From contig JAKQKF010000250.1 in assembly GCA_029560815.1 (NCBI GenBank), forward strand, positions 1 to 64,000: DNA of 64,000 nt, written 5' to 3'. The notes below the pieces were generated by a model. The model ran no database searches. It was not told where the DNA came from and worked only from the letters and a program-made list of their open reading frames with translations. The translations under genes were made by a program, and so were the position numbers. Positions within the stretch are counted from its first letter, which is position 1, and each line of letters opens with the position of its first letter. The DNA comes from a bacterium (GTDB taxonomy: Bacteria > KSB1 > UBA2214). Positions 15,972-25,438 of the stretch are shown piece by piece.

Positions 15972-17423
15972 TCAATCCAGCTCGTCGACCTCTTGCTCGC
16001 GGACATAGGCGAGGCGGCCGTCCAGCAGCCTGACCTGGTACCACTCCCCGGCAGAAGAGAGCGTCTCGAGTTCGATGCCGCCGGGCACGCGCACCAGCAC
16101 CTTGCTGCCGGTATCCGGCTTTTCATATAGGGGAATGCGCTCCGATCCGAGGCCGTTGATGCGGATCCTGCGCGATAGGGTCGAGGAAACCTGTTCCTCG
16201 GTGAATGAAAAATCGTATTCCTTCAGCTCCAGCCCCAATCCCTTGAGTTCTTCCCAGTAGAGCTGCTGTTTTTCCACGCGCTGCAGGGCCTTGCGGTATT
16301 TCTCCTCCTTGCTGACCAGACTGGCGGCCGTCCGGAATTTCTCCACCGCCTGATCGTAATTGCCTACCACTTCGTGGAGCACGCCGAGGTTGAAGATAGC
16401 CGCATGGTTGTAGGGATCCTGCTCGAGGATGGCGCTGTAATTGATAAAGGCGCTGTGCAGATCGTAGCCGTCGACGCTCTCTTTGGCGTCCTCGGCCTGG
16501 CGTTTGAACTCTTTGCCTTCGATGCGTGCGAATTCAAACTTTTGCTGCTGAAAGCGGGGCATATAGTAATCGATCAGCTCTTTGGCGATCGCCTGCAGGC
16601 AGAGGTCAACGGTCTGGTCGGCCGGAGGCATCTCCGAACTGCTGTTGTCCTCGCAATTCTTGACCTCCTGCTTGCTGCTGGCCTCCCGGGTGCCGAAGAG
16701 CTGGCCGGTCTCGACATTGACGATGCGGATGGTCGCGGTGACGGTGGCGATGCGCTTGTTGCACCAGACTTCCTTCTTCTCCTCGGTCTTGGTCTTGCCC
16801 GAGCCCTTGGTCGTGGTGCGCGTCTCCGCCTCCCAGATCTCCTTGACGGCAGCGTTGATCTGGCCGGTGAGGATCGCATCCACACCGAGCAGCTTGCCCA
16901 CCTCCGCCGCCTGAGACTCGTCCACCAGCCCGCTCTGCCCCAGCTTAAGTTCCTCCAGCAGTTGATCCATCCGCTGCCGTTCGACAACGACGAAGACGTT
17001 AGTGCGCGCCCCCTCCTGAAAGCTCCGCCCCTCCTTGCGTTTCATGCCGAGGAATCCCGAGCCGACGCTGCGGATGCCGCGGTCGGCCTCCACCATACGG
17101 GCGATGAGCAGATCGGCCAGCTTTTTGCCGGTATCGGCGAAGGGCTGCTGTTTGCCCTCCTTGCCGCTCGTGGCGACCTTTTCGATGGTATCCAGGACCT
17201 TGTCGATGTTCTTTTTTCCGGAGGGTCTCGGCTGGTATTCGTACCGCGAGGTCACGGAGAAATCGGCGACCGCGACCTGGCGCACACCCGCCAGGATCTG
17301 GTCCGGCGGCGTCAGGATGAAGCATTTCAACTCCTGCGCCCTCGCCCCGCCTGCCCAAAGGCCAAAGAGGCTCAGGGTACAAAGGATCATCCCCAGTCTG
17401 TGTAGAATAGGCTGTTGTGCCAT
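15972..17423 (-). CDS. CsgG-family envelope protein with TPR and SH3-like C-terminus
   Basis: A 483-residue exported protein (signal peptide about 1-29, ending GGARA). Residues about 40-300 resemble the CsgG/HfaB/penicillin-binding-activator fold: a VAVADF strand, VVVERQRMDQLLEEL, VGKLLGVDAILTGQI and ATIRIVNVETGQ. CsgG itself is a lipidated outer-membrane pore for curli, but this protein has no lipobox Cys, so the pore function is uncertain. Residues about 310-400 look like TPR helices (YNHAAIFNLGVLHEVVGNYD). The last 65 residues form a bacterial SH3-like domain (YEKPDTGSKVLVRVPGG, GEWYQVRLLDGRLAYV) that could bind cell wall. GGGAG lies 9 nt before the ATG. There is no obvious operon partner; plsC is divergent. 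It could be a regulator or scaffold rather than a secretion channel. Confidence 0.72.
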   Translation of the reverse strand: MAQQPILHRLGMILCTLSLFGLWAGGARAQELKCFILTPPDQILAGVRQVAVADFSVTSRYEYQPRPSGKKNIDKVLDTIEKVATSGKEGKQQPFADTGKKLADLLIARMVEADRGIRSVGSGFLGMKRKEGRSFQEGARTNVFVVVERQRMDQLLEELKLGQSGLVDESQAAEVGKLLGVDAILTGQINAAVKEIWEAETRTTTKGSGKTKTEEKKEVWCNKRIATVTATIRIVNVETGQLFGTREASSKQEVKNCEDNSSSEMPPADQTVDLCLQAIAKELIDYYMPRFQQQKFEFARIEGKEFKRQAEDAKESVDGYDLHSAFINYSAILEQDPYNHAAIFNLGVLHEVVGNYDQAVEKFRTAASLVSKEEKYRKALQRVEKQQLYWEELKGLGLELKEYDFSFTEEQVSSTLSRRIRINGLGSERIPLYEKPDTGSKVLVRVPGGIELETLSSAGEWYQVRLLDGRLAYVREQEVDELD

Positions 17424-17624
17424 AATCGCGCTCCCGTTTGATCAGACTTTTACCCGGCAACCTCGAACTATTTCAAAATATCACCCGCGGCGATAAAAGT
17501 CAACACTTATTTGCCTCTGTCGCTGGATGCGGCCGGCGTAAAAGTGCGCCAAATTTTGTCTTTTTTCCTTCGCGTAACAGTTGTATATTACATAGAACTG
17601 TATTCTAAACCGGAACCATAAAAG

Positions 17625-18422
17625 GTGAAATCGAGATCCAAGGTAACCAACGTCCTTCTTTCGGCCCTGGTCTGGCTGGTTTTTGTCATCCTCCTCCTTC
17701 TTTGGCTGCCTCTGACCACCATCGTCTGGCTGCTGGACCGCGATCCCAGCCGTTACCGCACCGGCCGTTTTTTCCGATGGCTGGCCCACCCCATCGCGGT
17801 GCTCGGCCCCTCGTGGCGCGTGCGCATGCAAGCTGATAAAATCGAGAACCCGCGCAGGCCATATGTCATCGTCGCCAATCACCAGTCCGTCCTCGACATC
17901 CCGATGCTGGCCCTCATGCCGCTGGAGTGCAAATGGGTCGCCAAGGAAAAGCTCTTTCGCATCCCGGTCCTGGGCTGGATGATGCGGATGGCGAGGGATA
18001 TTCCGCTCGACCGCTCGAGCACCCGCAGCGGTGTCAAAGCGCTGCAGGCGGCGAGGAACCACCTGGAGCAAAAGTGCTCCGTCCTGATTTTTCCGGAGGG
18101 AACCCGCTCCGAGGACCGGCGGGTCTACGATTTCAACGACGGCGCCTTCCTTCTGGCCATCAAGAATCAGCTCCCGGTCCTGCCCATCGCCATCGAGGGG
18201 GCGAGTGACTGCATGCCCAAGCACTCGTGGATTTTCGGCGACCCTCACGAGATCAAAATCCGGATCATGCCACCGGTGGAAACCGCTGGCCTCGTCAAGG
18301 AGGATCTGCCCGAACTGCGCGAACAGGTGCGTGGCACGATCATCAGGCAGATCGCCGCCTGGCAGAATGTTCCGGCTGAAACGGTTGATGCGGCCGGCGT
18401 CTACCGCCCGCCCGCATGGTAA
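17625..18422 (+). CDS. plsC: 1-acyl-sn-glycerol-3-phosphate acyltransferase
   Basis: A 265-residue membrane enzyme that adds the second acyl chain to lysophosphatidic acid, giving phosphatidic acid. One or two N-terminal membrane helices (about 8-36) precede the acyltransferase motifs: motif I NHQSVLD (the HX4D catalytic pair), KWVAKEKLF, IPLDRSS, and motif III FPEGTRS. LPVLPIAIEG is motif IV. The length is normal. Translation appears to start at a GTG, with only weak Shine-Dalgarno pairing upstream; TATATT near 17583 may be its -10 box. It is 40 nt upstream of sppA, so both membrane-biology genes may share a transcript. Confidence 0.92.
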   Translation: MKSRSKVTNVLLSALVWLVFVILLLLWLPLTTIVWLLDRDPSRYRTGRFFRWLAHPIAVLGPSWRVRMQADKIENPRRPYVIVANHQSVLDIPMLALMPLECKWVAKEKLFRIPVLGWMMRMARDIPLDRSSTRSGVKALQAARNHLEQKCSVLIFPEGTRSEDRRVYDFNDGAFLLAIKNQLPVLPIAIEGASDCMPKHSWIFGDPHEIKIRIMPPVETAGLVKEDLPELREQVRGTIIRQIAAWQNVPAETVDAAGVYRPPAW

Positions 18423-18462
18423 AACGAGTCACTCTTCACGAATCATCACCCAGGAGCAGTAC

Positions 18463-20364
18463 ATGGAGCAGATGCCCCCATTCTCCCAGACCCAGCAGCA
18501 GACGCCAACCGCCGCGCCCCGGCGGAAAAGCCGCTGGTGGATCGTCCTCCTCTTTCTGTTTCTCTTCTTTTTCTTCGGCGTGATCTTTTTCATCGTCGGA
18601 CTTTTCGCCCTGGTCAAGGGGCCTTTCTCAGAAAAACCGGTTGATATCAAACCCGGCTCGGTGGTCGAGCTGCGCGTGCGCGGCGATCTGGGCGAGAACC
18701 TCCAGACCGCCCCCCTGAACCTGCTCGGCGGTGAGACGCAGAGCGCCACTTTTCTCGAACTGCTCAATGGCATCCAGCAGGCCGCCGGGGATGACCGTAT
18801 CCGTGGACTCTATTACCGCTCCGGCGATCTGGTCTGCGGCATGGCCAAGGCTGTGGAAATCCGCGACGCCCTCATCGACTTTAAGGAATCGGGCAAGTTC
18901 TTCCATGCCTATCTCGATTTCGGCGGCGAGTTGGATTATTTCTTTGCTTCGGCCGCCGACTCGATCTTTATGCCGACCGAAGGCATGCTTGAGTTGAACG
19001 GTTTCGCGATCGAGGATATCTTCTGGAAAGAGAGCCTGGACAAGATCGGCGTCCAGTTCTATGTCGAACAGTTCGAAGAATTCAAGTCAGCCGGTGAAGC
19101 CTACAGCCGGACAGGATTCAGCGCTCCGGCCCGCCAATCCCTGCGTGATCTGCTCTCCCAGCGCCAGGAGATCATGCTCAAGGCCATCTCGGCCAGCCGT
19201 AAACTGGACCCCCTCGCGGTCTCGGCGGCTTTCAACCGCGGCGTCTACAGCGCGGACTCTTTGCTGGAACTCGGCTTCATCGACGCCATCCGCTCCGAAG
19301 GCGGCCTCCGTGATCACCTCCTGCGCAAGGAATTGCAGCCGGATAGCAGCAAAAAGAGCCCTCTGATCACGATGGCCCACTATGCCCGCAGCGCCGACAA
19401 GAGTGGCAAACAAGTCGCCCAGGGCAAACAGATCGCCCTCATCTACGCCTCGGGCGTGATCATGCCCGGCGAGGAGGAGACGATCCCGCTGCTCAACGAG
19501 GCGACCATCGCTTCGCGCAAATTCGTGCAATATATCCGTCAGGCGCGCGATAACAAGCGTATCCAGGCGATCATCCTGCGCATCGACAGTCCCGGCGGGT
19601 CGGTCATGGCCTCCGACGAGATCTGGGAGGAGATCGAGCGCACCAAAAAGGTCAAACCAATCTACGCCTCAATGAGCGATGTGGCGGCCTCGGGCGGCTA
19701 TTATATCGCCATGGCCTGCGATACCATCATCGCCCATCCCGCCAGCATCACCGGCTCCATCGGCGTGATCTCGACCATCCCCAATGTGAGCGGGGCCCTG
19801 AAAAAGATCGGCGCCCATGCGGATTCGCTCAAGACCACAGAGGGAGCCCTCTTTCTCAATCCCCTCTACCCCTTCGCGGAAAAGGACCGGAAAAAGTTCC
19901 GTCAGCTCTCGGCCAATATCTATCAGCGTTTCGTCCAGCGCGTCGCTGACAGCCGGGGACTCTCCTTCGAGGAGGCGCGCTTGCTCGCCCGCGGGCGGGT
20001 CTGGACCGGCGAAGCGGCCTATGCCCATGGCCTGGTCGACACCCTCGGCGGCCTGCGCACCGCCCTGAACCTGGCCAAACGCCGCATCGGCATCAGCGAG
20101 GATCAGAAGGTGCGGCTGCGCATCTTTCCGCAGCCGCAGGAACCGTGGGATGCGTTCAAAAAGCTCTTCGAGCAGTTGAGCAACCAGAATGCCGGCCGCA
20201 GCCGGCTCGAGACCGCCACCTTCGCGGCCGGCCTGCCCGCCTGGCCGCTGCTGCCGGAGCAGGTGCGCAGCCAGCTCGAGTATCTGGCGCTCCTCCACCG
20301 GCTCGGTGAACGGGAACGGGTGCTCGCCGCGCTGCCTTCGATAGCCCCGCTTGCCGTAAAGTAA
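18463..20364 (+). CDS. sppA: Signal peptide peptidase SppA, 67-kDa type
   Basis: A 633-residue membrane-anchored S49 serine protease that degrades cleaved signal peptides. A single N-terminal membrane helix (about 28-52, rich in Phe) precedes two tandem S49 domains, as in E. coli SppA. The N-domain carries the general-base Lys in FEEFKSAGEAYSR. The C-domain carries the nucleophile Ser in DVAASGGYYIAMACD, preceded by RIDSPGGSVMASDEIW. The catalytic dyad is therefore intact and split across domains as expected. The start at 18463 has AGGAG 7 nt upstream; the frame is open further upstream, but only inside plsC. A terminator hairpin follows at 20405. Confidence 0.94.
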   Translation: MEQMPPFSQTQQQTPTAAPRRKSRWWIVLLFLFLFFFFGVIFFIVGLFALVKGPFSEKPVDIKPGSVVELRVRGDLGENLQTAPLNLLGGETQSATFLELLNGIQQAAGDDRIRGLYYRSGDLVCGMAKAVEIRDALIDFKESGKFFHAYLDFGGELDYFFASAADSIFMPTEGMLELNGFAIEDIFWKESLDKIGVQFYVEQFEEFKSAGEAYSRTGFSAPARQSLRDLLSQRQEIMLKAISASRKLDPLAVSAAFNRGVYSADSLLELGFIDAIRSEGGLRDHLLRKELQPDSSKKSPLITMAHYARSADKSGKQVAQGKQIALIYASGVIMPGEEETIPLLNEATIASRKFVQYIRQARDNKRIQAIILRIDSPGGSVMASDEIWEEIERTKKVKPIYASMSDVAASGGYYIAMACDTIIAHPASITGSIGVISTIPNVSGALKKIGAHADSLKTTEGALFLNPLYPFAEKDRKKFRQLSANIYQRFVQRVADSRGLSFEEARLLARGRVWTGEAAYAHGLVDTLGGLRTALNLAKRRIGISEDQKVRLRIFPQPQEPWDAFKKLFEQLSNQNAGRSRLETATFAAGLPAWPLLPEQVRSQLEYLALLHRLGERERVLAALPSIAPLAVK

Positions 20365-20404
20365 GCGCCCTGCGCCCTCAGGGCGTCCGCACGCGAAATA
20401 TCCG

Positions 20405-20445
20405 CCGCCGCATTTTGTTATTACCATAACAGAATGCGGCGGTTT
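20405..20445 (+). terminator. Intrinsic terminator after sppA
   Basis: CCGCCGCATT...TGTTAT pairs with ATAACA...AATGCGGCGG, about 16 bp with one internal mismatch and a 4-nt loop. TTTATTTT follows. It ends only about 20 nt before the copA start, so it also shapes the copA leader. Confidence 0.85.
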
Positions 20446-20465
20446 ATTTTGAGAGGATATTGAGG

Positions 20466-22727
20466 ATGGAAAAAATACAGGTCAGGATCGAAGGAATGAC
20501 CTGCGCCGGCTGCGCAGCGCGGGTCGAGAAGAGGCTGAAGAGCGTGCCCGGCCTCAGCAATGTCGCGGTCAACATCGCCACCGGCAAGGCCGCCTTCTCG
20601 CTGGCCGGGAACGGGGCCGGGCTCGAAGCAGCGGCCGCGGCGGTGGCTGAAGCGGGCTATAAAATGGTGCTGCCCGAGCCGGAAGCCAAGGCCGCGAACG
20701 CCCCCGCTGCACCCGCCCCGAGCGAGCGCGACGAGGCTGACGACTCCCTCCGCCGCGATTTGCGCACCGCCCTCCTCTTCGCCCTGCCGGTTTTTCTGAT
20801 CAGCATGGGGATGGAGCTGCCCCTCTTCCAGCGTCACTGGCCTCTCTCCCATGAGACCACCGGCGGACTCCTCTTCCTTCTCACCACACCGGTCATTTTC
20901 CTGCCGGGAGCCCGCTTTTTCAGGAGCTTCTGGCGTAATCTGCGCCACTTCACAGCTGATATGAACAGCCTGGTGGCGGTCGGCACAGGAGCCGCCTATG
21001 GGTACAGCACGATGGCGGTCCTCTTTCCCCGTCTCCTGGGCGGCGGTGCGGCTCGGCACATCTACTTCGACTCGGCGGCCGTGATCATCACCCTGATTCT
21101 GCTCGGGCGGTGGCTGGAACATCGAGCCAGGCAGCGGACCGGAGAGTCAATCAGGGCGCTGCTGGAGCTGCAGCCGCAGAGTGCGGCCGTACGCCGCGGG
21201 GAGGCGATCGAAGAGATCCCCCTCAGCGCGCTGGCCCCCGGCGACCACGTCGTGGTGCGGCCGGGCGACCGGATCGCCGCGGACGGTCTGGTCATTTCAG
21301 GCGCTTCCGCCGTGGATGAAGCGATGATCACCGGTGAGAGTTTGCCGGTTGACAAAAAGAGCGGCGACCGGGTGACCGGCGGCACTCTCAACACCACCGG
21401 CGCCCTTGAATTCACCGTCACCGCTGCGGGGGGTGATACAGTGCTGGCCCACATCATCCGTCTCGTCGAAGAGGCCCAGGGTTCCAAAGCCCCCATCCAG
21501 CGGCTGGCCGACCGCATCGCAGCCATCTTCGTCCCCGCCGTCGTCCTCATCGCCCTCCTGACCCTCGCCGGCTGGATGATCTTCGCCGGGGCCTCCCTGG
21601 ACCGGGCGCTCGTCCCCTTCGTCGCCGTCCTGATCATCGCCTGCCCCTGCGCCCTCGGATTGGCCACCCCAGCGGCGATTGTGGTCGGCACCGGAGCGGG
21701 GGCGCGTCAGGGCATCCTGATCAGGAACGGGGAGAGTCTGGAGCGCGCCCACAAAATCGACACCCTGCTCATAGACAAGACCGGAACCATCACCCGCGGC
21801 GTACCGCAGTTGAGCGCGGTGGCGGCGGGTGCGCTGCCGGAGCGGGAGCTGCTGCGTCTGGCGGCCTCCGTTGAAAGTCTGTCCGGCCATCCCCTCGCCC
21901 GGGCGGTGACCCGAGCTGCGCAGGAGCGCGGCATCCCTCTCTCCCCCTGTCTGGAATTCGCCAGCCATACCGGAGCCGGAGTGAGCGGCCGGGTCGACGG
22001 ACGGCTGGTGCGCATCGGCCATGAGGAGTTCATGGCCGCTGTCAGTCTGGAGAGCGAGGCCTGGCGGGACAAGGCGCAGCGCTGGGCGGAGGAGGGCAAA
22101 AGCCTGCTCTATGTGGCGGTCGACGGACATGTGGAGGGGCTGCTCGCCGTCGCGGACGCAATCCGGCCCGAATCGGCGCAAGCCATCCAGGCTCTGCGCC
22201 GGCGCGGTATCCGGGTGGTCATGCTCACCGGCGACAACCGCGCGGCGGCCGCGGCCATCGCTGCCGAGGCGGGGGTGGAAGACTTTTTTGCCGGCGTGCG
22301 CCCGGAGGAGAAGGCGGCGTTTGTGAAACAGGAACAGCAGGCCGGCCGCGTTGTCGCCATGGTGGGGGACGGTATCAACGACGCCCCGGCGCTGGCCCAG
22401 GCCGACATCGGCATCGCCGTCGGGGGCGGCGCCGATGTCGCCGTCGAATCGGCCGCGATCACCCTGCTCCAAGGCGACCTCGGCCGGGTGGTCAAGGCCA
22501 TCGATCTCTCCCGGCGCACCCTGCGCATCATCAAGCAGAACCTTTTCTGGGCCTTCATTTATAATATCGTCGGCATCCCCCTCGCCGCCTTCGGCCTGCT
22601 CAATCCGATGGTGGCCGCCCTGGCGATGTCCTTCAGCTCAGTCTCGGTGCTGACCAACTCCCTGCGGCTGCGCTTCGAGCCCGCCCGGAGCGGGGCAAAA
22701 AAAGGCGAGGTGGTGAAAAAAGTGTAG
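20466..22727 (+). CDS. copA: Copper-exporting P1B-type ATPase
   Basis: About 753 residues. An N-terminal HMA metal-binding domain has [15 protein letters not shown] (Cys13 and Cys16). Eight membrane helices follow, with the P-type landmarks MITGES (actuator), CPC at 393-395 in the metal path, DKTGT with phosphorylated Asp437, SGHPLARAV (nucleotide-binding HP motif) and [10 protein letters not shown]. Helix 7 carries YN and helix 8 MSFSS, the combination seen in Cu(I)/Ag(I) P1B-1 exporters. I therefore infer Cu(I) export from the cytosol. The ATG at 20466 is preferred; an in-frame TTG at 20460 is possible. No copper regulator or chaperone gene is adjacent. Confidence 0.93.
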   Translation: MEKIQVRIEGMTCAGCAARVEKRLKSVPGLSNVAVNIATGKAAFSLAGNGAGLEAAAAAVAEAGYKMVLPEPEAKAANAPAAPAPSERDEADDSLRRDLRTALLFALPVFLISMGMELPLFQRHWPLSHETTGGLLFLLTTPVIFLPGARFFRSFWRNLRHFTADMNSLVAVGTGAAYGYSTMAVLFPRLLGGGAARHIYFDSAAVIITLILLGRWLEHRARQRTGESIRALLELQPQSAAVRRGEAIEEIPLSALAPGDHVVVRPGDRIAADGLVISGASAVDEAMITGESLPVDKKSGDRVTGGTLNTTGALEFTVTAAGGDTVLAHIIRLVEEAQGSKAPIQRLADRIAAIFVPAVVLIALLTLAGWMIFAGASLDRALVPFVAVLIIACPCALGLATPAAIVVGTGAGARQGILIRNGESLERAHKIDTLLIDKTGTITRGVPQLSAVAAGALPERELLRLAASVESLSGHPLARAVTRAAQERGIPLSPCLEFASHTGAGVSGRVDGRLVRIGHEEFMAAVSLESEAWRDKAQRWAEEGKSLLYVAVDGHVEGLLAVADAIRPESAQAIQALRRRGIRVVMLTGDNRAAAAAIAAEAGVEDFFAGVRPEEKAAFVKQEQQAGRVVAMVGDGINDAPALAQADIGIAVGGGADVAVESAAITLLQGDLGRVVKAIDLSRRTLRIIKQNLFWAFIYNIVGIPLAAFGLLNPMVAALAMSFSSVSVLTNSLRLRFEPARSGAKKGEVVKKV

Positions 22728-22847
22728 CTTTTTATCTAAATTGCCCTTATTTTTGCAGGTATTCAAGCAGCCACAGCCGGGACGGGGGACAATCCGGCGG
22801 CGCGGAAAGAGGCTCGGCGGATAAAGGACAAGTGAAAGGATCCTCGT

Positions 22848-24527
22848 ATGCTCAAAGGACATCCCAAGGGATTACTGGTTGCGTTTTTCGCCAACATGGG
22901 TGAACGTTTCGGCTTTTACACCATGGTGGCGATCTTCATCCTCTTCCTGCAGGCCAAATACGGCATGAACGCTGCTGCGTCCAGCCAGGTCTACGGTATC
23001 TTCATGTTCTTCGTCTACTTTTTCCCGCTGCTGGGCGGCCTCATCGCCGACCGGGTGCTCGGCTTTAGCAAAACCATCAGCATCGGCCTGGTGGTGATGT
23101 TCATCGGTTATATGCTGCTGGCGATCCCCTCGCCGATGAATCAGGGCTTCGGCCTGGTCGTCTCCGCCCTGGCCGTCATCGCCCTCGGCACCGGTCTCTT
23201 CAAAGGCAACCTCCAGGCGCTGGTGGGCAAGATGTATGAACCCCCGGAATATGCCGCCAATCGCGACCGCGCTTTCAGTATCTTTTACATGGGCATCAAC
23301 GTCGGTGCGATGCTGGCCCCCACCGCGGCTGAAGTGATCAGCAACTGGATCCTGGCCAAAAAGTCCTTCTTCTATGACGCCCACATCCCGGCCCTCGCCA
23401 ACCAGTTCCTCAACGGCGAACTCAAGGATCCGGGCCCCTACCTCGCTCTCGCCCAGGTGCAGGATGCCAATGTCACCCTCTCGTCTCTGGGAAATTTTTC
23501 CCAGGCCTATATCAACCAGCTGAGCCAGTCCTACCATTACGCTTTCAGCATCGCCTGCTTCAGCCTGATTGTCTCGATGCTGATCTTCTGGATCTTCCGC
23601 AAGTACTACAAGGATGCGGACTATATGGTCGGCAGCCAGGCGAAACAGGCGCAGCCCGCCCATGTAGAGAGCCTGACCCCCAAACAGACGCGTGACCGTC
23701 TCATCGCCCTGGGCCTGGTCTATTTTGTGGTGATCTTTTTCTGGATGTCTTTTCACCAGAACGGGGTGACCATGACCTACTTTGCACGCGACTATACCCA
23801 ACCCAGCGTCGGCAAATTCACCAATCTCTGGTTCGATCTCTTCGGGCTGCTGCCGATTTTCTTCGCGGCCCTCGGCGGCTATTTCGCCATTCGCAAGAAC
23901 AGTTCAACCAGGCTGCGCATCGGCGGTATGGTCGGCGCGGCGATTTTTCTGATTCTGGCCTATCTGCGCTACCGGACCTATGGCGAGGTCAATCCCTTCA
24001 CGCCGCAGAAATTTCAGCATTTCAATCCCTTTTTCATCGTAGCCCTGACCCCGGTCGTTGTGGGTATCTTTTCCTGGCTTAACTCGCGGGGCAAGGAGCC
24101 CTCGGCCCCGCGCAAGATCGGCATCGGCATGCTCATCACGGCCGCCGGCTTTCTCATCCTGGTGCTCAGCTCGCTCGGCCTGCCGAGCCCCAAAGAACTC
24201 TCGGGCCAGGTGGCGCCGGTCGCTTCGCTGGTCTCTCCCTATTGGCTGATCAGCACCTATCTGACCCTGACCATCGCCGAGCTCTTTCTCAGCCCGATGG
24301 GCATCTCCTTCGTGGCCAGAGTGGCGCCGCCCAAGTACAAGGGATTGATGCAGGGTGGATGGTTTGCCGCCACCGCCCTCGGCAACTATCTGCTCTCAGT
24401 CATCGGCTACCTCTGGATGCGGGTGCCTCTCTGGACACTCTGGACCATCCTGGTCGTCTGCTGCCTGCTCTCCGCGACCTTTATCTTCGCGGTCATGAAA
24501 CGCCTCGAGCGCGCCACCCAGAGTTGA
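22848..24527 (+). CDS. POT/PTR-family peptide transporter
   Basis: A 559-residue major-facilitator protein with about 14 membrane helices. FSIFYMGINVGAMLAP matches the PTR2 signature (FYxxINxG). FKGNLQALVGKMYEP and PLLGGLIADRVLG are also typical. The family imports di- and tripeptides with protons. The helix-1 ExxERF motif reads NMGERF here: the second Glu and the Arg are kept but the first Glu is Asn, so proton coupling or substrate may differ. AAGGA lies 8 nt before the ATG. The 120-nt gap after copA holds no clear terminator. Peptide uptake would fit the secreted peptidases elsewhere in the window. Confidence 0.88.
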   Translation: MLKGHPKGLLVAFFANMGERFGFYTMVAIFILFLQAKYGMNAAASSQVYGIFMFFVYFFPLLGGLIADRVLGFSKTISIGLVVMFIGYMLLAIPSPMNQGFGLVVSALAVIALGTGLFKGNLQALVGKMYEPPEYAANRDRAFSIFYMGINVGAMLAPTAAEVISNWILAKKSFFYDAHIPALANQFLNGELKDPGPYLALAQVQDANVTLSSLGNFSQAYINQLSQSYHYAFSIACFSLIVSMLIFWIFRKYYKDADYMVGSQAKQAQPAHVESLTPKQTRDRLIALGLVYFVVIFFWMSFHQNGVTMTYFARDYTQPSVGKFTNLWFDLFGLLPIFFAALGGYFAIRKNSSTRLRIGGMVGAAIFLILAYLRYRTYGEVNPFTPQKFQHFNPFFIVALTPVVVGIFSWLNSRGKEPSAPRKIGIGMLITAAGFLILVLSSLGLPSPKELSGQVAPVASLVSPYWLISTYLTLTIAELFLSPMGISFVARVAPPKYKGLMQGGWFAATALGNYLLSVIGYLWMRVPLWTLWTILVVCCLLSATFIFAVMKRLERATQS

Positions 24528-24532
24528 ACCTG

Positions 24533-24580
24533 CCTCCCGTTTCTGCGGCGCCCGGCGCGGTGCCGCAGAAACGAGGGAGG
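24533..24580 (+). promoter_or_regulatory. Long stem that covers the ribosome-binding site of the pseudouridine synthase gene
   Basis: CCTCCC-GTTTCTGCGGC (24533-24549) pairs with GCCGCAGAAAC-GA-GGGAGG (24562-24580): 17 bp with a 2-nt bulge and a 12-nt loop. The right arm contains GAGGGAGG, the Shine-Dalgarno sequence for the ATG at 24589. No T-tract follows, so translational masking is more likely than termination. Confidence 0.6.
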
Positions 24581-24588
24581 GAATTCCC

Positions 24589-25269
24589 ATGATCACGCCA
24601 ATCTATATCGATGACGACATCGCGGCCTTTGACAAGCCCCCGGGGCTGGCCACGATCCCTGAGCGTCTTCCGACCGCCGACTCGCTACTCAGAGCGGCGG
24701 AAGCTGCGCTCGGGCAGAGACTCTTTATTGTGCACCGGCTCGACAAGGAGGTGAGCGGCCTCGTCCTCTTCGCACGCCATGCCGGAGCGCACCGCTACCT
24801 CAATCTCCTTTTCGCCGGCCGGGAGGTGGCCAAACGCTATCTGCTCCTGGCCCTGGGACGGATCGATTCCGCGGGGGGGGTGATCGAGGCTCCGATCCGC
24901 CAGTTCGGCTCGGGCAGGATGGGCGTCGATCCCGTCGCGGGCAAGGCCTCCGCCACCGGGTACACCCGCCTGAAATGCTATGCCGGCACCACCCTGGTCC
25001 ACGCCTTTCCCCACACCGGCCGGCGCCACCAGCTCCGGGTTCACTTTTACAGCATCGGCCACCCCATCGCCGGCGACAGCCGCTACGGCGAGAAAGAGCT
25101 GCAAGCCGCCTGGCCGCGCCTGCTGCTCCATGCGGAGGCGATTGAATACACCAGCCCGGCGGGAAAAGAGGTGAGCCTCAGCGTATCGCCGCCTTCCTCT
25201 TTCACGGAGGTCCTGGCGAGACTTGAAAGCGTAGAATCCGCCACGATCCCGGCCCGGGGTGAGAAATGA
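24589..25269 (+). CDS. RluA-family pseudouridine synthase
   Basis: A 226-residue enzyme that isomerises uridine to pseudouridine in rRNA or tRNA. FDKPPGLATIP is motif I. LFIVHRLDKEVSGLVLFAR contains the catalytic Asp in HRLD. HAFPHTGRRHQLRVHF and GHPIAGDSRYG are the later core motifs. There is no N-terminal S4 RNA-binding domain, so the protein is short, like RluA, TruC or single-domain relatives; the target base cannot be told from sequence. Its ribosome-binding site lies inside a strong stem. A small terminator follows at 25303. Confidence 0.9.
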   Translation: MITPIYIDDDIAAFDKPPGLATIPERLPTADSLLRAAEAALGQRLFIVHRLDKEVSGLVLFARHAGAHRYLNLLFAGREVAKRYLLLALGRIDSAGGVIEAPIRQFGSGRMGVDPVAGKASATGYTRLKCYAGTTLVHAFPHTGRRHQLRVHFYSIGHPIAGDSRYGEKELQAAWPRLLLHAEAIEYTSPAGKEVSLSVSPPSSFTEVLARLESVESATIPARGEK

Positions 25270-25302
25270 AAAACATGCGCATCGGCAGTTGCAGCTGAAA
25301 AT

Positions 25303-25323
25303 CCCCCTCCTCGCAGGGGTTTT
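25303..25323 (+). terminator. Short terminator after the pseudouridine synthase gene
   Basis: CCCCT pairs with AGGGG around a 6-nt loop, followed by TTTT. The stem is short. The remaining sequence up to 25438 holds no gene; TTGCTT and A+T-rich sequence near 25396 may be part of the GH16 promoter. Confidence 0.5.
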
Positions 25324-25438
25324 GCGCCGCGTACATAGCGAGGCTGCTCGAGCTTTTGGAGCTGGCAAAGCAGGAGTTGCAAATGAGCCGCGATTTGCTT
25401 ACTTTTAATCGATTTGATTAAAACAACAGGAAGAGAAA

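Noticed and set aside
18205..18462. Extended N-terminus of SppA reaching into plsC
   Set aside because: The segment overlaps the conserved end of plsC in another frame; the ATG at 18463 has AGGAG and leads directly to the membrane anchor.
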